Positions 10,470-20,413 of a stretch of 64,000 nucleotides of DNA are shown piece by piece. The notes beneath the pieces were generated by a model. The model was not told the DNA's origin. It was given only the letters and a program-made list of their open reading frames with translations, and ran no database searches. Source of the DNA: Romanomermis culicivorax. Taxonomy: Eukaryota; Nematoda; Enoplea; Mermithida; Mermithidae. The first letter of the stretch is position 1, and the number at the start of each line of letters is the position of its first letter. The DNA lies in contig CAWUHX010000143.1 in assembly GCA_963922205.1 (NCBI GenBank), positions 310,001-374,000 of the forward strand, in the 5' to 3' direction. Position numbers and translations under genes: made by a program.

Positions 10470-13102
10470 CTGGGGCCGTATTCATAAAAAGGCTAAAGTC
10501 TACAGACCGGTCTATAGACCACAGTCGGGAAAAAACGGTATTCATAAAAAGTCTTAAGTCTAAAAGTCGGTCTAAAAACATAGTTTTTTTAGCATTTTAC
10601 AAGTTATGGCTTGTTGGACTGACCAAATGGCTTGTAGAATTTTAGTCCAACAAGCCAAAATGGCTTGTCAGAATTTTTTGAGTCATGTGTTTGATCATAT
10701 CGGATATAGAAAAGATGCATTTTGGTGCATTTTAGAAGGTCATAATCTCAAAATTTTCCGGCGCTTCGCGCCGGTTATAACTTAAATATGCATTATTATT
10801 CATTTCCTAGCTCAGGCGCTGCTTCTAACATGTCTTCCTTGATTTATCATTTAATCTTTAATAGTTTTAATCCTCTTAAACGTATTATCTCATGTTTTAA
10901 TTGGTAATCTTCAATATTTTATCTTGATATTTAATGAAGATTCACATTTTTCCCTTGACATATTTTTCGACAAAGATCAATACGTCAAGTCTGTCAACTT
11001 TTTGAAGCGATTATTCCTTTCTCAATGTAAAATCAATCCAAAAGCTTCATGGAAGTAGTTTTCGGAAATTTCTACTCTTCTTACTCATATCTTTTCGGCC
11101 AAGTTCATGAGAGTGTGTGAATAAATTAATGGTTTTAAAATTTTTCAAACATAACATTCTAGAAATTACGACTTTTGAATAACTAATTCTTCAAATAAGT
11201 GGTTGGAAAATTGGTTTTCCAGCATCGCAGAATGTCAATACCCAAAAAAAATTTTTTTCAGGCAGGAAAGATTAATAGCTTTTTTGGGCTCTCACTTGTC
11301 ATCATAGAGGACTTAACCATCGATTTCTCATGTAATTCAAAGTCATTATGTTCTTGGATAGTTTGCTGGAAAATTTGTTTCATGATGCTTGTAGATTGAA
11401 CATCGATCAAACTCCAAAATTTCAAATGTTGCCTGAATTTTAATGAATTATCAGCTCTAAAATGTTATTGAATAAATGTTGAATGACGTCTCTTTTTTGA
11501 TCAATTGCCGTGATGCTCAATATGTACATTTCTTTAAAAAATAACCTAGCATTGAAATTTATTCATGTATACTGATATTATAAAATTGGCTCGTAAAAAT
11601 TTGGAATGGCTTGTAAAATTTTAGGTCAACAAGCCACTTGGCTTGTGACTCGGTAGGTCAAAAAAAAACCCTGGGTCTAAATCAGTCGACTTTTAGACCG
11701 AAAATTTAGCCTGCTACCCTAGCGGGCTAAATGTATTTAGACCAAAATTTTTCATTGAAATGGCTGCATTCTTAAAATTTGGGTGTTGAGACGAGAAAGA
11801 GTTTTTCGTGATATACGAGATTCCTTAGCTTTTAAACCAAAAATGCAGAGATTTTGTTTTGATCGTTAAGACATATTGAACATTACTGAATTGATTTGTG
11901 GAGATATTGAAAGTCCGACTCAGAGAAATTGAGATATTCCTGCGATTTTGTAAGTTTGCATTGCTATACGGTGCTACTCTTGTAGGACAATTCAAATGTC
12001 CTACAAGAGTAGCACCGTATAGCAATTACTGCTGCGATTTTATGCCATTTGCCACAGTATATCAGTTTTCCAAGTGGAAATCAAATTCAAAAAGTTAAAT
12101 GTGATTTCACTCAGAAGCTGGTTTTCCTGGTATGCATTCATGCTTTTCTCTAGCACTTTGGAACATGGGAGGAAGGAATTTATCAGACATGCTTACTCTG
12201 CTGTTCTAGTAGCTGAGTTTCAATGATACATAGAAGTTTAAAATTATTTCGTTACTCTAGGTATAGTCATTGTTCTATTGTTTCCCTTCTTTATGAGTAC
12301 ATTGCAACGATCATTGCTTCCTCATTAGCTGTAAATCTTGGCCTGACGCTCATTGTGCTGATCAGGGACCAACGAGATTATGACTATGTCCGTCAGTTTT
12401 TGTGTTTTTTACACATGATCGAAACTATTTTTAACTTAATTTATTCAAGCTTGGGGCTGAGGAATACTTATGCCCTTTTTTCAATGATCTACACAATATT
12501 TTGGGGTATTTTTTACTTGTAAGCTTTATTTATAGATTTGAAAGCATATAAACTTATCTTACCTTTTCTCTTCATTGATTGAAAGTGGAATTTTTTAGAA
12601 ATAGTGACATTATTGTGACCATTCATCAGGGAGGAGACTTCAACAACTATCCTATCGCATATACAAGTTTTTGGAAGATATAATAACGATAAAATATTCG
12701 ATCGAGCAATCAGGAAATGTTAGTATTTTCTCTTATAGGATATTTGAACATTTTGTATTTAAATTTACGGCATGAGAAACCTTTTTTCTGGGCGTTTGAG
12801 TTCTTTGTTCCAGAATGCGACAAACTAGGCATCGATTTGTGGATCTTCCTGAGACCAACTCAAAAACATCGTTCAAAAAGTTCTATCTCATTTATTCATA
12901 GAGTTATGGCTACTAATATTCGATTCTATTAGTAATATCACAATTTCTACTAGTCTTTTTCTGACGGGCTAAAGTCTATAGACCGGTCTACATTTAGACA
13001 GCCAAAAAAATCTTTTATGAATACAGACTTTAGCCCGGTCTATAGACTTTAGCTCGGTCTATAGACTTTAGACTTTAGCCTCCTTTATGAATACGGCCCC
13101 AG
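10470..13102. mobile_element. TIR element, second duplicate
   Basis: Copy of 3892-6525 inside the second tandem duplicate, with inverted ends CTGGGGCCGTATTC and GAATACGGCCCCAG and the internal GTCTATAGACC words. It contains the perfect palindrome at 11960-12026 and the same two unassigned frames (12223-12522, 12717-12932). Confidence 0.65.
11960..12026. repeat. Perfect palindrome, second copy
   Basis: Identical to 5383-5449: 29-bp arms and a 9-nt loop with no mismatch in either copy. Confidence 0.9.
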
Positions 13103-13843
13103 GCCTGTATTTAGAGGGGGGGAAGAGGAGAATTTCCCCTAAATTTTTTTTAGAAAAAAATTTTCAGCAATATCATTGTACTTATACATTACAATCCCAA
13201 ATTAAATTATCTACATACTTTTTGTCAAACATAGAATTTAGCCACTAATTCAAGCACACATAAACGAACTGAAAATAAGTCGTCTTTAAATTACTTTGAT
13301 TTTCTTTTTATTCAGTAAATTCTTAAAAAAATTTGCGACATTCTCCCTTTTTTTGGAAATCCTGGATACGGGTAAGTGTGCCATTGGTAAAAATTTGCTT
13401 GGTCCTTTGCGCCAATCGGCACAAATGCCCGTGCATCAAAAAAACACTGTTAATGAACAGAAAGACGAACAAAGCATTGCGGAGCGAGATCTATCATCAA
13501 GTTGATTGGTCGAAAAAGTTTATATCATCAAGTTGATTGGTCCTAGTAGTCTACTCCTAGTTCTTCCAAAATCAATAAATTTTTTCGAAATCAAATCGAT
13601 GACAGTTCTTCCTTCCGCAACAGGGTTTTTTTGCACAGGCCAGGTTGCAATGTGCAACCTGGAAAAAAATTTTGGTTGCACACATAAATTTTTGGTTGCT
13701 CACTCTAAAATCGATAGATTTGCCCAAATTTATCGGAAAAACCATCGCAAACTAGTTTTCTTGTATTTCATTCGATCCGCGTCGATTTTAGGCATTTAAA
13801 ACCCAATTTTTTGAATTTTGGAGAGAAAATGAAAAGATTAATA

Positions 13844-14023
13844 TGAGGTAAAGTGGGGTGACTTTGATCAGAGCATGGCATTTGATAACTATTTGAGATC
13901 AGCAGGGCGTTTTTGTTGCGTAGACAACCCCTGCTGTGAGGTAGTCTACACAGCAAAAATGATCACCTGATCTCAAATAGTTACCAAATGCCATGCTCTG
14001 ATCAAAGTCGCCCCACTTTACCA
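13844..14023. mobile_element. Foldback MITE, second duplicate
   Basis: Copy of 7267-7446 with TA flanks. One arm differs from the first duplicate by a single base (TAGTTACC against TAGTTATC), which adds one mismatch to the stem. Confidence 0.85.
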
Positions 14024-14789
14024 TAACTAGTGTATAGTATTCTGTTCGGCGCGTAGCGCCAAAATTTTTTTCAGTATTTCAATATTATAGAATGCTGGAA
14101 ATGAATCTTTTCACCTTTTATTTTTCAGACTGACGGTTTGAGCTCTCAGCGAATTAGATGAATTTCAGTCGGACAAACTAAAATTCGAAAAACTAGGCAA
14201 ACTCTTGCATTTTCTTACACTCAAAATGTTTTAATTACATGAAAGTCAAAATTTTCATGAAGAGAAGATTGCAAAAAAATTTTGAGAGAATGACTTAGAA
14301 AAATGTTAGTTTTTATCAAATTCGTCAAAAAACAATATACAAGATCAAACATTTATCCATAATATGTTGATAACTGGAAGCTATAAGCAGTAACTGGAAT
14401 GACCTTTCAGACCCGCGCACTAGAATAATATAAAAAATTATAAATGAATTTAAACCCGGCGCGAAGCGCCGGAAAATTCTCACTTTTTTCCATTTTAGAA
14501 CGCATAAAAATGCATCTCCGGACAAAAAACCCTATAACCTAATCAAAAGTTCAGTCAGGCCTCAAGTTGCACTGTGCAACTTGGCAGAAAAAAATTGGTT
14601 GTACAGCCCGAAATTTGGTTCCTGTGTGCAAAAAAAACCTGCTCCGCAATGCCATCCACCGTTTTCTCCTCAAATGGGGTGTTCTGAGGAAAAAAATTTC
14701 GAAATAAGGAAAAAAAATTTGGGTATGGACCACCGTTTTTTCCTCAAATGGGGTCTTTTGAGGAAAAAAATTTTGGGTATGGTTCTCAT

Positions 14790-15645
14790 TGTGGAAAAAC
14801 TTTTGGGGAACTCTAAACCGAAAAGATGCGTTTTGGTGGACTTGAAAGGGTCAAAATCTCAAAACTTTCCGGCGCTTCGCTCCGGTCATGGGTATAATCT
14901 TAACTATTTTCTATCAGGCGCGGCCGTTAGCATATCTACTTCGACTTATTAATTAATGCTCAACAGTTTCCATCAATCAAGTTAGCTCGCTTCATTTTCT
15001 AATCGTTAACAGTCCATTATGTCGCCCAAAATTGAGATTTTTCATCAATTCTCTCAATTTTTCCTCTCGATGCTTGGAATTTTTTAAACGTTTGCAACCT
15101 GGACTTTCGCGTTTATTGAAGATGGAAATTGAAGACATCATTCTAGACTGCGATTTTAGAACTCCTATTCATGAATATCTGTTGGAGATATTTATTTTTC
15201 AGCGTTTTAAAATATAAAAACCCGAAAATTTTTCCAGCGCTACGCGCCGGAATGGGGAACAAATTACAGTTCATCAGTTTGATTTCAATTTATTTCTCAA
15301 CGTTGTGAAGGTTCATTTTCCAGCGTTTTAGAAAGTGAAAATTTAAAAAATTTTTCGGCGCTCTGCACCGGACCAAGAGCTAAATAAAATTAGATTATTC
15401 TAATCGGATCGGAACCACCGAAATGTGAATAGAGCGGATAAATTCCTGAGAACCCTACCGTTAACATGCTTCACCTGCTCCTGTAGAACACCAATATGTT
15501 CTTCATGAGCTCATTTTTAACAAACAACCAGAATTTTCTCAATTTTTTCCTCATTTTTGCAGGTTTCTGACTACAAAATTCAAATGCAACAAAATGCTTG
15601 GGTGTGCTCCTAAAATGCATAAAAAAAGCATCCGTAGCCACATTA
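14790..15645. repeat. Long GC-hairpin repeat, host of nested insertions
   Basis: Colinear with 43761-44489 and 63170-64000. Hairpins in order: CCGGCGCTTCGCTCCGG (14868), CCAGCGCTACGCGCCGG (15234), CGGCGCTCTGCACCG (15356). It continues past the inserted block at 19960-20017 and 20218-20257, ending GAGGGGAAAAAACGGTGA. The body has no coding capacity. A shorter copy ending at the first duplicate joint lies at 8210-8656. Confidence 0.8.
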
Positions 15646-15693
15646 CATACCTGTACTGGGGGGGGGGGGGGGGTCCCAACTTGGCCAACCCAG
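15646..15693. mobile_element. MITE family B, left half of a split copy
   Basis: Starts CATACCTGTACTGGGGG and runs through CCAACTTGGCCAACCCAG. It is preceded by CCACATTA (15638-15645). The matching duplication CCACATTA stands at 19960-19967, directly after the right half of a family B copy, so the two halves are one insertion split by about 4.1 kb. Confidence 0.75.
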
Positions 15694-15889
15694 CACTGTA
15701 TGGGGAAAGGGATCAAAATTTTTTTCCCCATTTTCCCGAAGTCGTTTTTTCGCTTAAAAATGCTCACAGACGCTTTATTTAAGGTGTTTTTGGGCTTTTT
15801 CAAGCCTTCTGGTGTTTTTAGACCCGTTAATTCATCAAAATTGAGGAAAAAAATTGAAATTTTCGAGTTCAAAGTTTAATCTACAAGCA

Positions 15890-16490
15890 TTGGAATAAAC
15901 TTTCAAGCAAACAATCCAAAAGCATAATGACTTTGAATTACATGAGAAATCGATGGTTAAGTCCTCTATGTTGACAAGTGAGAACCTAAAAGGGATGTTA
16001 ATTTTTCCGGCGCGTAGCGCCGGAAAAATTTTTTGGGTATTGATAATCTGCGACGCTGGAAAATCAATTTTCCGAACGTTTATTTCAAGAAGTAGATTTG
16101 AATTTTGTGTTCAAAAGTCGTAATTTCTAGAATTTTACTTGAAAAATTTTAAAACCAGTATAATTTTTTTGTAAACTTTCATACTTGGTCGAAAATATTT
16201 GAGTAAGCAGAGTATAAATTTCCGAAAGATATTTCCATGAAGCATTTAAATTGATTTTACGTTAGAAAAGAAATAATTGCATAAAAAAGCTCAGAGACTT
16301 GACGCATTGATCTTTCTCAAAAGGAAAAAATGCGAATCTTCATTAAATATCATGATAAAATATTGAAGATTACCAATGAAAACATGAGATAATACGTTCA
16401 AGATGATGAAAACTATTATAGATTATATGATAAATGAAAGTAGACATGCTAAAAGCCGCGCCAGGGGTTAGTAATGCATAATAATGATTA
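15890..16490. repeat. Long GC-hairpin repeat, inverted segment (left part)
   Basis: Reverse-complement copy of the 4105-4960 segment, with a GC hairpin CCGGCGCGTAGCGCCGG at 16008. Its continuation, with hairpin CGGCGCGAAGCGCCGG, resumes at 19622-19740; the pogo-like element sits between at a TA. The 15694-15889 stretch before it resembles 62440-62580 (TTTTTCGCTT, AAATGCTCA, TTTATTTA words). Confidence 0.7.
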
Positions 16491-17022
16491 AGGTAAAGTG
16501 GGGTAACTTTGGCCACGGGGTAACTTTAGTCAGTTTCACTTGAAACATCGCCGAATTTTTCCTCTGTAAGATATGCAGATACAACTTGGCACACTAATGT
16601 CTAAGTGATCAGTGCATGTTACTGTGAAAGGAAATTGAAATCCAAATAAAATAAAGAAATTTGTGGATGGATAAAGTTGCCATTTTTTTAAATGAAAATT
16701 TTCAAATCGAAAAAAATTTGGGTTCCACTCATCTGCTGCACTCAAAACTTTCACTAACAATTAAGTGTCTTTAGAGAGTTTCTCTTTTCTGTTTTGTACA
16801 AAAAAATAACCACCCATTTTCGAGCAAAAAAATTGGTCCAAAAGCGGGAAACATTGGCCAGTTGGCGGGAAGCTTTGGTCACATTATATTTTGGCGGGTA
16901 ACTTTGGTCAAATTAAAATTTTTTGTGCCACACATTTTTCTACTTATAATAATTTGATCTTACTTCTTTTTCAGACGAATTATTTTATCCTGTATATAAT
17001 TTTCATCATTTACGTACATCAC

Positions 17023-18899
17023 AATATGGTCAGGCATTACAAAAGAAAGCTAGATGCTCGCAAATACCTGACTAATTACTCAACAGGCGATAGTGTACCA
17101 CTTCTAGTAGTCTATGATGGCAAGAATTTGTGGGACGATTGGTGCTTAGGTGGGTTGGATTCATTCTCTATGCTGTTACAGAAAATGGATGGATGGAAAG
17201 TAATTGATTGATTTTTTGTTATATCTCTTTGTCTCACGATTCTTTCATTTAGATGCTTCTATGATTGGTTTTACAACAACTTTTTGCCATTTATTCGCAA
17301 AACAAGTGATTCTGAGCATCATTTTCTGATTTTGGATGGACATTCATCTCATATCCGTTACAGATTAGCAATAAAAACAGCCGAAAAAAAGTTACATTGC
17401 TTCTTTTGCCATCCCATACTAGCCATGCTCTGCAACCTCTCGATGTTGGTGTGTACAAACCTGTCAAAGCAGCTTGATGCTAAATAGTGGATGCGTACAG
17501 GTATATAAATACCCAATTCAAATTAAATATCTACCAAATTTTTATTTACATACATAACATAGTAAATCGAATTCAATGGGAAAAGTTTCGAAAAAAGCAT
17601 TCCTGCTTTATTGGAAAAGTTGGTTCAAACGTCTTTCAAGCAAAATCATTTCAAATCTGGTTTCAAGGGTAGCAGTTTATACCCAATGCATCGTGACAAA
17701 GTTATGGCCAAATTTTGTGGTGAAAGTAGTGCCTTTGCCTATGAAGAAGAAAGTATAAAAAACATAGCAATATTTATGGTTACAAAGCAAAAGTATAATT
17801 TAAAATATTTAGGTGACCAAACAACTCTCGAACCATTTCAAAAAACTCGAAATGCATCAACTCTAAAATCTGACAGTAAGTATATTTTCTAAAACCACAC
17901 TAAATTACTCAATGATAATTTGTTTTTAGAGAAACTGAACTTGCCCGAAAATACATCGGCTTCTTTAATGTTCAGTCCAAATGGTACCTTGTAGACACTT
18001 TTGAACATTTATATGCGATTAAATTAAATTAATGCATATAATAGTGCAAAAAACGTAGTACAACAAAATTTATCGGCATTGTCTTTTCCGTCATCGACTT
18101 CAATGTTTGAAAGCATGTACTTTAGTTACAAAATTTACAGAGGAATGATATCTAAGATTTTCAGAAATGCCCACATCCTCGGCGTCGGCCATCAATGAGG
18201 TTACACCATCAAGACATATGACAGCCAGTGTCATCAAGTATCTTCAGACGGTACATGCGAAAAAAACGAGTCGAAAAAGTCCAGAAAACGTCTTTGTCAT
18301 GCGCTTAGCCAATCTTTGATGGAACCAGACAGGGTGGCCACCGGTTTTTCAAAATGAAATTCCCGGTTTTCCCGGTTATGTTTTAGAATTTTCCCGGTTT
18401 TTCAAATAGGTATAAGTTTCATCTAACAAACTAATATTGAGAAATATAACGTCGATTTGCCGACCATTGTTTAAATGAATTATAAAAATCTTGAAAAGTA
18501 TATAAAATAGTAATCAGTAGAAATGACATGAATTTTCATCAATAAATGAATTCATGATGACACAATACACGGACAATGTTTGTGAAAAAGTAAAAATGCT
18601 GAAAGTATTGATTAATTCAACTTATATACTACCATAAGTTAATAAGTATATGTATAAAAAAGTACAAAAAGAAAAAAAAATTGCCGCGAAGCGGCGAAAT
18701 TTTTTTCTCATTTTTGTGTACTTTTGCACGAAAAATATTTCATTTGCCACAAAATTCCCGGTTATTTCCCGGTTTTCCCGGTTGGTGGCCACCCTGTCCA
18801 GAAGTCAGTGCTCAACTGAAAGAATCGAAAGAAGCGAAAAAAGCTAAAAGCACTAATGTGTGTTGCATTTGCCATATTCGATGGACTCATAACAATTAA
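17023..18899 (+). pseudogene. pogo-type DDE transposase, decayed
   Basis: Fragments in several frames read in family order. MVRHYKRKLDARKY resembles the psq-type HTH start. GKNLWDDWCLGG precedes the catalytic region, and FLILDGHSSHI carries the second catalytic Asp. The LPSHTSHALQPLDVG-like region near 17405-17450 needs a frame change, and SLYPMHRDKVMAKF follows. There is a large deletion after the HTH, several frameshifts and stops, and the 3' end (STNVCCICHIRW near 18855) is cut off by the hAT MITE at 18330-18796. No intact product is possible. The family assignment is firm; exact frame limits are not. Confidence 0.85.
18330..18796. mobile_element. hAT-type MITE nested in the pogo-like element (467 bp)
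   Basis: Ends CAGGGTGGCCACCGG and GGTGGCCACCCTG are classic hAT-like inverted repeats, with CCCGGTTTTCCCGG words inside both. Flanks share CCAGA but a full 8-bp duplication is no longer clear. The interior has a small hairpin CCGCGAAGCGG near 18683. It interrupts the 3' end of the transposase pseudogene. Confidence 0.8.
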
Positions 18900-18984
18900 T
18901 CTTCCTTTAAATTTGGTTAATCTCATGTATTTTGATCTTGAAAATGCACATTTATCATTGTTTTAGTTTACCTCATATTTTTGT

Positions 18985-19032
18985 GTGTCGACCAATGTTA
19001 CCCACCAATGGGTGGGTAACATTGGTCGACAC
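18985..19032. repeat. Sub-terminal palindrome, 20-bp arms
   Basis: GTGTCGACCAATGTTACCCA pairs perfectly with its complement across a short centre. The arms contain the same GTAACATTGGTC word as the element ends, so these may be extra transposase-binding sites. A second, imperfect palindrome of the same words lies near 19388-19423. Confidence 0.8.
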
Positions 19033-19833
19033 GTTAATTTTTCTCCGTTAATAAATTTTGAACGATTGATATTTTTATTTTCATTCATATTGATATTTTC
19101 ATGTACCTCTTAACTTGCTGTATCTGAATAACACAATATTTTTCACGTCAGGCACTTTTTTAGGTCATTTGACCAAAGTTACCCACCATAAGGACAGCCG
19201 GGAGTAGATTTACGAAAACTTTTTTGCTGTTGATGATATTCATCATTTTCAGCTGAAATTTTGTGACAATAAAGGTCGATGGTTATGTTACCTCATATCT
19301 AAAATTTGTTTTGTTACGTTCTATCTGTGGTGAGATATAACGATTTTACTTGTCGAAAAAGTAACTTGAACAGAAATTTTAATGGCGACCAAAGTTGACC
19401 ACCATGGTGGGTAACATTGGTCAAAAAGTGAGCTCTTTTCAACGATCAATGGTATGTTGAATCTGCATGCTACTTATAAAATGATGTGTTTAATCGATTT
19501 GTCTGACATTTTAGACATATGAGTTCAATGAAACATTTTTACGAATTCCCCATGTATAACATGTTATATGTTGGAGAAGTCGAATTGACTCGATTTTGAC
19601 CAAAGTTACCCCACTTTACCTTATTAAAGTTATAATCGGCGCGAAGCGCCGGAAAATTTTGAGATTATGACCTTCTAAAATGCACCAAAATGCATCTTTT
19701 CTGTATCCGATCCCCAAAATTTTCTTCCCCAAATGGGGAAAGAGTCCAAAATTTTTTTCCCCTTTCCGAATTTTTTTTCCCGAAAAAGCACGATTTGGGG
19801 GAAAAAAACAGTGCAACCACCCAAAATCATGTT

Positions 19834-19959
19834 CCCCCCCAGTTCGGAAAAAATTAAAAAAGTTTGCCAAAAAGTGTATGTTTTTTGGCCTTTTTTGGGA
19901 AAAATTTCGACTTTTTCCTACCCCCCCCCCCCCAACTGGTCGGAGGTCTTACAGGTATA
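19834..19959. mobile_element. MITE family B, right half of the split copy
   Basis: Matches 54915-55047 (AGTTCGGAAAAAATT, AAAGTGTATGTTTTTTGG, C-run, CAACTGGTCGGAGGTCTTAC) and ends ACAGGTATA. It is followed by CCACATTA (19960-19967), the partner of 15638-15645. The host repeat resumes at once with TAAGCGTTTTT, as in the uninterrupted repeat near 44489. Confidence 0.75.
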
Positions 19960-20017
19960 CCACATTATAAGCGTTTTTAGAAATGAGGAATAAAATTTTG
20001 GGTCCGGTTGTCATATG

Positions 20018-20217
20018 CATACCTGTAAGACCTCGGACCAGTTGGGGGGGGGGGGGGGGGGGTAAATCCGAAATTTTGGGGGGGGGGGGGTAGGAAAAAG
20101 TCGAAATTTTTCCCAAAAAGGCCAAAAAACATACACTTTTTTCCGAACTGGGGGGGAATGATTTTAGGTACAGGGTTGGCCAAGTTGGGGGGGGATCCCC
20201 CCAAGTACAGGTATATG
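20018..20217. mobile_element. MITE family B, complete copy (200 bp)
   Basis: Starts CATACCTGTAAGACCTC and ends AAGTACAGGTATATG, with a perfect 8-bp duplication GTCATATG at 20010-20017 and 20218-20225. The host long repeat at 44541-44560 (TCCAGTTCTCATGTGG) shows the unoccupied site. Long G runs occupy both halves. Confidence 0.9.
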
Positions 20218-20413
20218 GTCATATGGAAAAAATCTTCGAGGGGAAAAAACGGTGATGCTATCTAAAAAACGACTGTGCTCTGATGATAAAGGTACAGTAT
20301 CTAGAGTTTCATTCTGAGTAACTGAATAAAATGCTAAACTTGATCAACATTCTACAAGAAAAATAACCAACGCAAAGCCGGGACTCGGTTTCTTTTCCGA
20401 ACAACATAAAAAA

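Larger units (their letters stand above)
8712..15233. repeat. Tandem segmental duplication, copy 2 (6522 bp)
   Basis: Second copy of 2135-8656. It contains the same internal order: 3' part of the hAT-like element (to about 9768), left long-inverted-repeat arm (about 9813-10467), TIR element (10470-13102), palindrome (11960-12026), right arm (about 13597-14447) with the foldback MITE (13844-14023). At its 3' edge the sequence continues into the GC hairpin at 15234 and the rest of the long repeat, so this right edge is the ancestral arrangement and the right edge of copy 1 is the new joint. Confidence 0.97.
16491..19621 (+). mobile_element. pogo/Tigger-like DNA transposon (3.13 kb)
   Basis: Inverted ends AGGTAAAGTGGGGTAACTTT and CAAAGTTACCCCACTTTACC, flanked by TA at 16489-16490 and 19622-19623, the TA duplication of the Tc1/mariner-pogo superfamily. 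It carries a decayed DDE transposase (17023 onward) and sub-terminal repeats of GTAACATTGGTC and GACCAAAGTTACC, two of which form palindromes (18985-19032 and about 19388-19423). A hAT MITE is nested in it. Too decayed to be autonomous. Confidence 0.9.
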
